NCBI GenBank assembly: GCA_029938185.1
Contig: JAOZVK010000069.1
Coordinates: 1-15,733, forward strand
Length of the DNA stretch: 15,733 nt
Direction of reading: 5' to 3'
Source of the DNA: Bacteroidales bacterium
GTDB lineage: Bacteria; Bacteroidota; Bacteroidia; Bacteroidales; JAOZVK01
Shown: positions 8,905 through 15,576 of the stretch, one piece after another
How the letters are laid out: each line of letters starts with the position of its first letter
How positions within the stretch are numbered: position 1 is the first letter of the stretch
Notes under the pieces: generated by a model
Told to the model about the DNA's origin: nothing
Database searches by the model: none
What the model saw: the letters and a program-made list of their open reading frames with translations, nothing else
Translations under genes and position numbers: made by a program

Positions 8905-8946
8905 ACAGGATTTACAGGATTAACAGGATTGGTTTTTATCCTGTTA
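8905..8946 (+). repeat. ACAGGAT repeat with hairpin, possible terminator
   Basis: ACAGGATTTACAGGATTAAC followed by AGGATT contains three ACAGGATT units. The last forms a perfect 9-bp stem, TAACAGGAT (8921-8929) with ATCCTGTTA (8938-8946), around an 8-base T-rich loop. It lies 48 bases after the nitroreductase stop and could end its transcript, although no T run follows the stem on the + strand. From memory this is a common intergenic repeat type in Bacteroidota; not checked. Confidence 0.55.
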
Positions 8947-8960
8947 CAAAATACCTGATA

Positions 8961-8992
8961 AACAAGACTGTCCAACTTCTGACGGGTAGCCA
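8961..8992 (+). repeat. 32-bp interspersed repeat, copy 2
   Basis: This is identical to 23-54. It begins 14 bases after the ACAGGAT hairpin, and sequence related to arm C follows to its right. Confidence 0.85.
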
Positions 8993-9054
8993 AATAAGTT
9001 GTTTTTTTTAGCGATTACTTAAAACTTTAGTATAGTAGGATTACTGATTATGCA

Positions 9055-9119
9055 ATTTGTTACATATATTGTTAAAAATACGTGTGCATAAGCAACATCA
9101 AACTGGTCGAAGACCTTGA
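9055..9119 (+). repeat. arm C: divergent arm upstream of the rhodanese gene
   Basis: The inner end is clear: GTGCATAAGCAACATCAAAC and then TGGTCGAAGACCTTGAA. The hairpin GGTC-GAA-GACC keeps its four inner pairs. The outer half (from about 8996) is too diverged to align with confidence. It lies in sense orientation and ends 18 bases before the rhodanese start codon. Confidence 0.65.
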
Positions 9120-9137
9120 AACTTTATTAAATAAATA

Positions 9138-10436
9138 ATGGAGAAAATTAAAACAATAGATACAGAAAATATTATACAAAACATTAATTCACAAAAGCAG
9201 ATGCTTATTGATGTAAGACCTGTAGATGCATACAATGGGTGGAAGCTAAAAGGAGAAAAGCGTGGTGGACACATAAAAGGTGCAAAAAGTTTACCATTGA
9301 AATGGGCAAATTATATTGATTGGATTGAAATTGTGCGTTCAAAAGGAATTTTACCCGAAAATAATATTGTAATTTATGCCTATACAAATGAGGACAGTTT
9401 TAAAGTTGCAAAATTGTTTCGTAAAGCAAAATATGATAATGTTTCAATTTACAATAATTTTGTTGATGAATGGACTGAAAATGATGAATTGCCAATGGAA
9501 ATATTGTCAAAATACAATCAATTAGTTTCAGCAGAATGGGTAAATAAATTAATAAATGGAGAACAGCTTGAGCAATACAATAACAATAAATATGTAATTT
9601 GCCATTCGCACTACAGAAATCGAAATGCATATCTTACGGGACATATTCCTGGAGCTATTGATATGGATACATTAGCTTTAGAAGCAGCTGAAACATGGAA
9701 CAGACGTTCGCCAGAAGAACTAAAAAAAGCATTCGAACAACATGGAATTACAGCAGACACAACTGTTGTTTTATATGGTAAATATATGGAACCTGACAAT
9801 GATGACGAATTTCCAGGTAGTGCTGCAGGACATATCGGGGCTATTAGAAATGCAATGATAATGATTTATGCAGGAGTTAAAGATGTGAGGGTTTTAAACG
9901 GAGGTTTTCAATCATGGAAAGATGCAGGATACCAAATTAACACTGATGATATTGTTAAAAATCCGATTGATGATTTTGGTGTTAAAATTCCTGCACGACC
10001 CGAAATTATTGTTGATATTCCGAAAGCTAAGGAAATGATAAAATCAAGCAATGCTGAATTGGTATGTGTTAGAAGTTGGCCCGAATATATTGGCGAACTA
10101 AGTGGATATAATTATATTGAAAAAACAGGTAGAATCCCAGGTGCTATTTTTGGAAACTGCGGAACTGATGCCTACCATATGGAAAATTACAGAAATGTAG
10201 ACCATACAGTCAGAGAAGCTCAAGAAGTTGCTGCAATCTGGAAAGAAATTGGCATAACTCCAGACAAACATTTGGCTTTTTATTGTGGAACAGGATGGCG
10301 TGGAAGCGAGGCGTTTTTTAATGCATATTTGATGGGTTGGCAACAAGTTTCTGTTTTCGATGGCGGATGGTTTGAGTGGAGTAATGACACTACTAATCCG
10401 TTTGAAACAGGTGTATCTAAAGGAGTTAAAAGCTAA
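9138..10436 (+). CDS. triple-domain rhodanese (sulfurtransferase), one active cysteine
   Basis: This 432-residue protein has three rhodanese-like domains: about 5-120, 128-268 and 288-420. Each shows the family landmarks. IDVRP (24-28) and HIKGAKSLPL open the first. HIPGAIDMD (169-177) and VLNGGFQSWKDAGY (252-265) mark the second. GRIPGAIFGN (331-340) and VFDGGWFEWSND mark the third. Only the third has an active-site loop with cysteine, CGTGWRGS (C383). The matching loops read YAYTNED (80-86) and YGKYMEP (213-219), so the first two domains are probably structural or regulatory. The likely role is cytoplasmic transfer of sulfane sulfur from thiosulfate or another donor. No signal peptide is seen. 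The last five codons fall inside an 18-bp interspersed repeat, so the tail SKGVKS may be recent. It is monocistronic behind arm C. Confidence 0.88.
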   Translation: MEKIKTIDTENIIQNINSQKQMLIDVRPVDAYNGWKLKGEKRGGHIKGAKSLPLKWANYIDWIEIVRSKGILPENNIVIYAYTNEDSFKVAKLFRKAKYDNVSIYNNFVDEWTENDELPMEILSKYNQLVSAEWVNKLINGEQLEQYNNNKYVICHSHYRNRNAYLTGHIPGAIDMDTLALEAAETWNRRSPEELKKAFEQHGITADTTVVLYGKYMEPDNDDEFPGSAAGHIGAIRNAMIMIYAGVKDVRVLNGGFQSWKDAGYQINTDDIVKNPIDDFGVKIPARPEIIVDIPKAKEMIKSSNAELVCVRSWPEYIGELSGYNYIEKTGRIPGAIFGNCGTDAYHMENYRNVDHTVREAQEVAAIWKEIGITPDKHLAFYCGTGWRGSEAFFNAYLMGWQQVSVFDGGWFEWSNDTTNPFETGVSKGVKS

Positions 10437-10437
10437 A
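10420..10437 (+). repeat. 18-bp repeat at the rhodanese 3' end, copy 2
   Basis: AAGGAGTTAAAAGCTAAA is identical to 7804-7821. It covers the last codons and the TAA stop of the rhodanese gene. Confidence 0.7.
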
Positions 10438-10475
10438 GATTTGTTCTATTTTTTATCTGTAATGCCATTATAAGT

Positions 10476-10593
10476 AGGTGTACATATATAATCGACATTT
10501 TTACTGATTTTTGTACCTCTTGTTTTTTAGCTTTGTAAGCTTTAAAAACTTACAGAGCCTTACAAAAAAAGTGTCGATTTAATATGTAAGTAC
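10476..10593. repeat. nested palindrome downstream of the rhodanese gene
   Basis: The outer arms are imperfect: 10479-10498, with TACATATATAATCGACA, pairs with 10572-10593, with TGTCGATTTAATATGTAAG. An inner stem, GCTTTGTAAG (10530-10539) with CTTACAGAGC (10549-10558), has ten pairs including one G-U and a 9-base loop. The inner hairpin could end rhodanese transcription, and the whole palindrome looks like a small non-coding repeat. The left tip, TAAGTAGG, matches the tip outside arm H near 15683. Confidence 0.6.
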
Positions 10594-10692
10594 TATTACA
10601 AAAGTTTTTCGACATTTACTTATTCATAATACTCTGATTAGATTATCTTTGTATTAATGCGTAAGCAACTATAAATAGGTCGAAGACCTTAC
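10587..10692 (+). repeat. arm D: left arm of the gene-free element
   Basis: This is a full arm opening with TAAGTACTATTAC and closing with ATGCGTAAGCAACTATAAAT and AGGTCGAAGACCTTAC. The hairpin is perfect. It contains an exact Bacteroidota-type -7 box, TATCTTTG (10644-10651), eight bases before GCGTAAGC. It is matched by arm E in inverted orientation. The two share ACTTATTCATAA, CTGATTA and TTGTA(T/C)TAATGC. Confidence 0.88.
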
Positions 10693-10908
10693 AGGTATTT
10701 AATATAAGGGATATGGTTCACTGCAAAGACAAAACGCATAAATAATGAAAAGATTTTAAATGTAGAATTTTGAACAAATAAATGATTTAAACAAATATTC
10801 AAACGCTCGTCCTTTAAGCAAGAAATCCCTAAAGCTGGTCTTATAAAAATACGAGCAAAAATAGCTGAGGGCAGAAGCAACACAATAAAAAAAGAATAAA
10901 ATTAGAAC
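10693..10908. mobile_element. interior of an inverted-repeat element, no intact gene
   Basis: These 216 bases lie between arms D and E. No frame of useful length with a start codon is open. With the arms the unit is 427 bp (10587-11013), the size and shape of a MITE or of a cassette whose gene has decayed. A short open stretch is listed separately. I see no target-site duplication outside the arms. Confidence 0.5.
10786..10899 (+). pseudogene. possible coding remnant inside the D-E element
   Basis: A 37-codon stretch without a start codon ends in EIPKAGLIKIRAKIAEGRSN, TIKKE and a stop. Just upstream another frame reads NFEQINDLNKYSNARPLSKK, so a frameshift near 10820 could join the two. The composition is protein-like and the IAEGRSNT segment recalls small four-helix-bundle proteins, but the match is weak and I do not assign a family. 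An untranslated filler sequence is a real alternative. Confidence 0.3.
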
Positions 10909-11013
10909 TAAGGTCTTCAACCTATTTATAGTTGCTTATGCATTAGTACAAATATAATTTAATCAGTAAGTTATGAATAAGTAAAAGTCGAAAAATTTTT
11001 GTAACAATACTTA
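10909..11013 (-). repeat. arm E: right, inverted arm of the gene-free element
   Basis: The reverse complement reads TAAGTATTGTTACAAAAATT at the tip and ATGCATAAGCAACTATAAAT, AGGTTGAAGACCTTA at the inner end. It aligns with arm D over its whole length with few differences. The hairpin change C to T gives AGGTT-GAA-GACCT, which still pairs as G-U. An exact TAnnTTTG box (TATATTTG on the minus strand) lies at 10949-10956. Confidence 0.88.
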
Positions 11014-11060
11014 ATAATATTGTTGTAATTTATTAATTTTTATAAGCCCAGTTAAGTGCT

Positions 11061-11086
11061 AAAACAAATATCTAAAACTTATGTTA
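11061..11086 (-). repeat. arm fragment related to arm F
   Basis: AAAACAAATATCTAAAACTT then ATGTTA matches 12365-12391 in arm F with two differences. Only the outer half of an arm is present. The rest of 11014-11173 is AT-rich and shows nothing I can name. Confidence 0.45.
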
Positions 11087-11173
11087 TAATATTCTTACTA
11101 TAACGATATTGCAACTAAAAAAATGGAACAAACTTTTAACTTCTTAGGATAGGAATGCTCTTTAATAAAAAGC

Positions 11174-11812
11174 TTATTTAAATGTAGTGATTGCGATATC
11201 TTCTGGAATAATAAACTTTGACTTTTCAATTTTAGTATTTTTTCTAATATGTATTGCTTCAATTGTTTGCCTTCCACCTGGAACATTACTTACATATTTT
11301 AGATTAATACCTTTCCAAATCCAATATTTTTTTTTACCAATTAGCCATATCCTACATATTTTATTCATTATTTTTTCGGTACCAATTAGTTTTCCGCCTT
11401 TGTTTTGATAGTTTTTTTCAATTCTTGTCATTAGTTTGTAAAAATCTATATCTATTTTTTCGTCTGAAAATATATTTGGATTTTTATTACCTGTTTTATC
11501 TTTTAAATTAATAATATATTGTATATTATTCTTAATTAATGATAAGGTATTATTTCTTCTTCTCATTCCTAGTGTTTTAGACTCCGAGTTTTCGTATATT
11601 GCTTCCGTTAAGCCCCATTTATCAAAATATAAAGTTTGAAGCCCTTTATTTATCCCACTAATTCGGTATTTTATAATTCCAGATTTAATACCATATCTTT
11701 TTAATGATTCAAAATTATTGTCATTATTTTTATTTTTTTTGATAATTTTGTTGCAAGAAATTAATAAAATGGCAAATAATATAGTGCTAATTATTGTTGT
11801 ATTAATTTTCAT
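11174..11812 (-). CDS. DUF4412-like lipoprotein
   Basis: This 212-residue protein has a lipoprotein signal peptide: MKINTTIISTILFAILLISC, with the lipobox LISC and lipidation cysteine C20. It is probably anchored in the outer or inner membrane facing the periplasm. The mature part contains KSGIIKYRISG and GLQTLYFDKWG, then a late segment with GTEKIMNKICRIW, KKYWIWKGINLKY, TIEAIHIR and KFIIPEDIAI. That order resembles the DUF4412 pattern (IKSGIIxYxxxG, YFDxxG, VWxWKGIxLK, FxIPxxxxI). Molecular function is not known for the family. The open frame continues 43 codons upstream to 11941, but I chose the ATG at 11812 because it gives the signal peptide directly and lies just behind an arm core. No gene shares its strand, so it is monocistronic and diverges from the protease gene. 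Confidence 0.8.
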   Translation of the reverse strand: MKINTTIISTILFAILLISCNKIIKKNKNNDNNFESLKRYGIKSGIIKYRISGINKGLQTLYFDKWGLTEAIYENSESKTLGMRRRNNTLSLIKNNIQYIINLKDKTGNKNPNIFSDEKIDIDFYKLMTRIEKNYQNKGGKLIGTEKIMNKICRIWLIGKKKYWIWKGINLKYVSNVPGGRQTIEAIHIRKNTKIEKSKFIIPEDIAITTFK

Positions 11813-11827
11813 AGTTATATATTTTTT

Positions 11828-11861
11828 GGTCTTTAAGCTATTTAATCTTTGCTTATGTAGG
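11828..11861 (-). repeat. degenerate arm core upstream of the lipoprotein gene
   Basis: On the minus strand this reads CTACATAAGCAAAGATTAAA followed by TAGCTTAAAGACC, aligned with the arm core GCGTAAGCAACTATAAATAG, GTCGAAGACC. It ends 15 bases before the lipoprotein ATG, in sense orientation. The hairpin is lost (GCTTAAAGACC). Confidence 0.5.
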
Positions 11862-11865
11862 ATAT

Positions 11866-11936
11866 ATAAGTAATTAATAATGAATAATGGATAATGAATA
11901 ATATTGCTTACGCTTGATAAACAACATAATATAAAA
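11866..11936 (-). repeat. AT-rich repeat joined to a second arm piece
   Basis: On the minus strand, TTATGTTGTTTATCAAGCGT then AAGCAATATT (11902-11931) is another partial arm with an intact GCGTAAGC. It is followed by ATTCATTATCCATTATTCAT, a simple repeat of the type seen at 111-133 and 8051-8075, and then by the degenerate core at 11828-11861. This looks like one arm interrupted by a simple-repeat insertion or duplication. Confidence 0.45.
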
Positions 11937-12003
11937 AACAAATCAATGAACTACATAATGTTAATTATGCCAATATCGTAATTTTAGATATATAAAACAA
12001 AAA

Positions 12004-12031
12004 AAAGAGAGATAAAAAAATATCCCTCTTT
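12004..12031. other. 11-bp hairpin between divergent genes
   Basis: AAAGAGAGATA (12004-12014) and TATCCCTCTTT (12021-12031) form a stem with one mismatch and a 6-base A loop. On the minus strand the stem is followed by a T-rich run, so it resembles a terminator for leftward transcripts, yet no gene lies to its right on that strand. The rest of 11942-12300 holds AT-rich DNA with no gene that I can support. Confidence 0.4.
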
Positions 12032-12234
12032 TACACAACCTATCAACCTTAACCAAATCTTAAAATCCTAAAATGAATTTATATTTATGAATTATTATTA
12101 TTTAAAAATTATTATCTTTTGACCTTTTATAACATATTTTGTGCCAAATATTATAATACACACATAACTAATAGTATAACTTAATTATTCATTTTGTAGC
12201 TAATATTAAAAATGACCGCTTTTGAGACAGTAAG

Positions 12235-12263
12235 TGTACGAAAATGTACAATTTTTATATTTG
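12235..12263 (+). promoter_or_regulatory. possible promoter and operator of the protease gene
   Basis: TATATTTG at 12256-12263 is an exact match to the Bacteroidota -7 consensus TAnnTTTG. Five bases upstream lies a dyad, TGTAC (12235-12239) and GTACA (12246-12250), which could bind a regulator. A TTTG at 12221-12224 is too far away for a usual -33 box, so the call is weak. It implies a leader of nearly 200 bases that would run through arm F. Confidence 0.3.
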
Positions 12264-12306
12264 CTAATTTATTGTTAAGTTTGTTTTTTTAATATAAGAT
12301 ACATTT

Positions 12307-12398
12307 ACCTACTAAATGCTGCTTACGTATTTTTGTAAACTATTGTCATATAATTAATTGCACGAAAACAAATATCTGAAAACTTTTGTTAGGCTACA
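12307..12398 (-). repeat. arm F: divergent inverted arm in the protease leader
   Basis: The reverse complement reads GTAGCCTAACAAAAGTTTTC at the outer side and AATACGTAAGCAGCATTTAG, TAGGT at the inner end, with GTGCAATTAATTATATGACA in the middle. It aligns with arms B, G and H but the hairpin is degraded. It points away from the protease and towards the lipoprotein gene, whose start is about 500 bases away. Confidence 0.6.
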
Positions 12399-12461
12399 TA
12401 TGTAATTGGTAGGCAGTTTGTAACATTAAAAAGGCTTTAAGAGCCATAACTAGTACAAACT

Positions 12462-14951
12462 ATGAAAAAATATATAATTGTTTTACTAATAATAATATTA
12501 AGTATAAATTGCTATTCTCAAATTAATTCAGGAGGACGACCTCTTGCTTTTTTAAAAACATTTAAAAGCAAAATTGATTATGAAAAACTTCCAAGCATTG
12601 ATAAAAAAAAATTAATTAATGAAGATTTGCTTGTTCGAAAAAATAAGCCATATAGAGTAGGTAAAGTGTTTGATATTAATATAGATATTAAAAAAAGAGG
12701 CAATCTAAAAATATTTGATAATGGTGATAAAGTCTGGTCTTTTGGAATTAGTGCAAGTGAGTCGTTTACATTAAGCATAATATTCGGAAAATATAAATTA
12801 CCTAAAGGAGCTAAAGTTTTTATTTATAATAAAAATAAAACAGATTTTATTGGAGCTTTTACATATAAAAATAATAAAGCATCAGAAAAATTATCAACAA
12901 TGCCTGTAAAGGGAGATTCAATAATAATTGAATATTTTGAGCCAAAAATTGTTGATTTTATTGGACAACTTGTAGTTAGTCAGGTTGTTTATGATTATAA
13001 AGATGCTTTTAACAAGAAGAGATTAAGGGGTGTATCAGGCTCATGTAATGTAAATATAAATTGTACTGAAGGTGCTGATTGGCAAATTATAAAAAAATCG
13101 GTTCTAAAATATACTTTTGTATCCGATGGTAGTATGTGGTTTTGTTCTGGTTCGTTGATAAACAATTCGAGAAACGATGGAACACCATATTTTTTAACAG
13201 CAAATCACTGTGTTAGTAAAGATAGTGAGACAGAATCTGCTATTTTTTATTTTAATTATGAGAGTGAAAATTGCGATGGTACAACAAGTTTAAATCATAA
13301 AACAATATCAAGTTCAAAACTTATTGCCATAGCTCCAAACAACAAGCAGGATTTCAGTTTATTAAAATTAAGTATTATGCCACCCGAAGAATATTCTCCA
13401 TATATGGCAGGGTGGAATAGAAGCGAAAATGCAGCTCAAAAAACTGTTTGTATTCATCACCCTCAAGGCGATATAAAAAAAATATCTTTTGACAATGACG
13501 TACCAGTAACAGATAATTATGGTTCGGGCTATGATTATAATTCACACTGGAAAGTTATAAAATGGGAAATAGGTACTACTGAAAGTGGTTCTTCGGGTTC
13601 TCCATTATTTGATGAAAACAAGCATATTGTTGGGAACTTGACAGGTGGTGATGCATATTGCGGAAATTCTGTAAATGACTATTATTCAAAATTTTCAGAA
13701 GCATGGGATACATACGAAGAAGACAACGAACAGTTAAAATATTGGTTAGACCCAACTAATTCAGAAATAGTTAGCCTTGATGGATACAACCCTTATTCGG
13801 CTAAGTATGGTAATGATGCAATGCTAAGTGATGTATATTCTCCAAAAGGAAAATTTTGTATAAATCAAAAAATAAAACCACGTATAATAATTAAAAATTT
13901 AGGAACTGAAAATCTAACAAGTCTGATTGTTAAATATTCAATAAATAGTGGTACAAAAAAATCACTAAATTGGACTGGGAATTTAAAAACTTTAGATACA
14001 ATATCAGTTTATTTTCCTGAATTTTTTCTTTCTGTAGGTAATTATAGTCTCGAGTCATATTGCGAAAAACCTAATAATGTAACAGATGAAAATTTAACTA
14101 ATAATAATTACTCTTCGACATATAGTGTTAGCGAAACTACTCAAAAACCAATAATTTCGGGTAATTTAGGTTTATGCAATTCAGAATTTAATGGAAGCTA
14201 TTCAACACAAGTATCTGGTTCTTATAATTGGAGTGTAATTGGTGGAACAATAATTTCTTATAATAATACCAATATTATTGATGTTGAATGGAATGAATGG
14301 GGACAAAAGTTAGTAAATCTACAATTTACTGATGTTTGTGGAACTGAAATTATAGATCCGTTTGAAATAAATGTATTTAAACACTCACTTAAACTTAAAC
14401 TAAAAACAGACCTTTATGGTAATGAAACTAGTTGGGATATAAAAAATTCAAAAAACGAAATACTTTTTTCAGGTGATAATTATAATAATTATCAGGAGCT
14501 TATTAAAAGTATGTGTTTTGACAACGGGTGTTATACTTTGACAGTATATGATAGTGGCAATAATGGTATTTGTTGCTCAAAAGGAGATGGTTATTTAAGT
14601 TTATATAAAAATAATTCTGGTAATGAGAATTTATTATTTAGTGCTACAAAATTTACTGATAAAAGTGTTTTTACATTTTGTCTTAATAATAATATTGTTA
14701 ATAAAGAGGAGATAGTATATAATATATTTCCAAATCCGGGAAAAAAATTTATGTTAGAAAGCAAAATCAAAGGCGATATTATAAATGCAAAAATTGAAGT
14801 ATTTAATATAGAAGGAAGCAAAGTGTATGAAATAACCAAATTTTCAGACAGAACAATTATTGATTTATCAAGTATGAAAAATGGAATATATACAATAAAA
14901 ATTTATACAGAATTTGGAAGTATTATAAAAAATGTTGTTAAGATTGAATAA
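12462..14951 (+). CDS. secreted lysyl endopeptidase-like serine protease with type IX sorting domain
   Basis: This 829-residue preproprotein begins with a signal peptide (MKKYIIVLLIIILSINCYSQ). A propeptide runs to about 189 and ends in the basic stretch NKKRLR. The mature protease begins GVSGSCN (190-196), as in Lys-C-type enzymes. The trypsin-fold triad is visible: H249 in TANHC, D297 in DFSLLKL, S378 in GSSGSP. IHHPQGD (331-337), WLDP (428-431) and many cysteines also match that family. D406 in NDYYSKF falls where Lys-C has its lysine-selecting Asp. A CARDB-like domain (about 450-555), a PKD-like domain (about 563-640) and a Cys-rich DGCYTLTVYDSGNNG-like domain (641-745) follow; the last reads DNGCYTLTVYDSGNNGICC here. 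The end (753-829) is a type A sorting domain: YNIFPNPG, IEVFNIEG, MKNGIYTIKI. It should be exported by Sec, carried across the outer membrane by T9SS and trimmed. It is monocistronic. Confidence 0.92.
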   Translation: MKKYIIVLLIIILSINCYSQINSGGRPLAFLKTFKSKIDYEKLPSIDKKKLINEDLLVRKNKPYRVGKVFDINIDIKKRGNLKIFDNGDKVWSFGISASESFTLSIIFGKYKLPKGAKVFIYNKNKTDFIGAFTYKNNKASEKLSTMPVKGDSIIIEYFEPKIVDFIGQLVVSQVVYDYKDAFNKKRLRGVSGSCNVNINCTEGADWQIIKKSVLKYTFVSDGSMWFCSGSLINNSRNDGTPYFLTANHCVSKDSETESAIFYFNYESENCDGTTSLNHKTISSSKLIAIAPNNKQDFSLLKLSIMPPEEYSPYMAGWNRSENAAQKTVCIHHPQGDIKKISFDNDVPVTDNYGSGYDYNSHWKVIKWEIGTTESGSSGSPLFDENKHIVGNLTGGDAYCGNSVNDYYSKFSEAWDTYEEDNEQLKYWLDPTNSEIVSLDGYNPYSAKYGNDAMLSDVYSPKGKFCINQKIKPRIIIKNLGTENLTSLIVKYSINSGTKKSLNWTGNLKTLDTISVYFPEFFLSVGNYSLESYCEKPNNVTDENLTNNNYSSTYSVSETTQKPIISGNLGLCNSEFNGSYSTQVSGSYNWSVIGGTIISYNNTNIIDVEWNEWGQKLVNLQFTDVCGTEIIDPFEINVFKHSLKLKLKTDLYGNETSWDIKNSKNEILFSGDNYNNYQELIKSMCFDNGCYTLTVYDSGNNGICCSKGDGYLSLYKNNSGNENLLFSATKFTDKSVFTFCLNNNIVNKEEIVYNIFPNPGKKFMLESKIKGDIINAKIEVFNIEGSKVYEITKFSDRTIIDLSSMKNGIYTIKIYTEFGSIIKNVVKIE

Positions 14952-14970
14952 TTAAATTGTAAATATTAAG

Positions 14971-15051
14971 TATACTTTTAAATGGTACAATTATTCAATG
15001 ATACAATGATACAATGGTACAGTACTTTGATTAATAATTGATAACAGTTTA
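14971..15051 (+). repeat. octamer-based interspersed repeat, copy 2
   Basis: This is the second copy of the repeat at 7841-7912, starting 20 bases after the protease stop. It has one extra 8-base unit (GATACAAT twice before GGTACAGT) and one extra T, so it is 81 bp instead of 72. The length change is exactly one unit, which suggests slippage. Confidence 0.85.
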
Positions 15052-15069
15052 TAAAACTATAACCGTATA

Positions 15070-15176
15070 GAGTATAGTCTTAAAAAAAAAATCGGCATTT
15101 GTTTTCATATAATTAACAATATAACAGTAGTTTATAATAATGCGTAAGCCACATTAAATAGGTCGAAGACTTTAAC
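15070..15176 (+). repeat. arm G: left arm of the TOBE cassette
   Basis: This is a full arm with CGGCATTTGTTTTCATATAA in the middle and ATGCGTAAGCCACATTAAAT, AGGTCGAAGACTTTAAC at the inner end. It ends one base before the TOBE start codon. With arm H it shares TTAACAATATAACAGTA and the variant GAAGACTT, which no other arm has. The hairpin AGGTC-GAA-GACTT still pairs through a G-U. Confidence 0.88.
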
Positions 15177-15177
15177 A

Positions 15178-15576
15178 ATGAATAAACTTTCAGGTAATAT
15201 AAAAAATATAGAAACTTCGGATAATATATCTTTAATTGATATTGAGGTACACGATAGTATTTTTTGTTCTATTGTAATAAACACCGATGGTACTGATGAT
15301 TATTTAAAAGTTGGTAATAATATTAATTTACTTTTTAAAGAAACAGAGGTAGATATATTACCATATAGAAACAAAAAACTTGAAAAAAAGAATAAGTTAG
15401 TAACTAAAATTGATAGTTTTAAACTTGGAAAAATTCTGACAGAATTAAATATGAATTATTACGGAAATAAATTAACCGCTTTAATATTGTCAAGACATAT
15501 GAAAAAATATAATTTTCAAATTGGTGATAAAATTATTCTTTTAATCAGAACTCAAGAAATTTTATTAATGCCATAA
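15178..15576 (+). CDS. tandem TOBE (Mop-like) molybdate/tungstate-binding protein
   Basis: This 132-residue cytoplasmic protein consists of two Mop/TOBE domains, about 1-62 and 73-131. Domain 1 has LSGNIKNIE (4-12) and closes with LKVGNNINLLFKETEVDI (43-60). Domain 2 has KLGKILTEL (82-90) and closes with FQIGDKIILLIRTQEILL (113-130). The closing pattern, VGD-x-V-hydrophobic-K-x-x-E-V-hydrophobic, is the hallmark of these molybdate-binding folds. The length fits di-domain storage proteins such as ModG (about 140 residues). It probably binds and buffers molybdate or tungstate as an oligomer. No ABC transporter or molybdopterin gene is in the window. The gene exactly fills the space between two inverted arms: one base before the ATG and none after the TAA. 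No Shine-Dalgarno sequence is visible, as the arm occupies that position. Confidence 0.75.
   Translation: MNKLSGNIKNIETSDNISLIDIEVHDSIFCSIVINTDGTDDYLKVGNNINLLFKETEVDILPYRNKKLEKKNKLVTKIDSFKLGKILTELNMNYYGNKLTALILSRHMKKYNFQIGDKIILLIRTQEILLMP

Noticed and set aside
10689..10883. 64-codon minus-strand open frame in the D-E element
   Set aside because: It has no recognisable motif, overlaps the arm D end, and runs antisense to a more protein-like + frame; it is likely chance.
10786..10899. Firm assignment of the remnant to the four-helix-bundle (23S intervening sequence) family
   Set aside because: Only the IAEG-type segment is similar, and the usual residues before it are missing; kept as an unassigned remnant.
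10587..11013. Invertible promoter segment (phase variation)
   Set aside because: Both arms carry the same inward-facing signals, so inversion would not change expression of outside genes. No recombinase lies nearby. Not excluded, but nothing supports it.
11813..11941. N-terminal extension of the lipoprotein to 11941
   Set aside because: The 43 extra codons run through repeat sequence and the arm core, and they would bury the clear lipoprotein signal peptide that begins at 11812.
12074..12091. Five-codon leader peptide (MNLYL) before the protease
   Set aside because: Very short open frames are expected by chance in AT-rich DNA, and no attenuator or codon pattern supports it.
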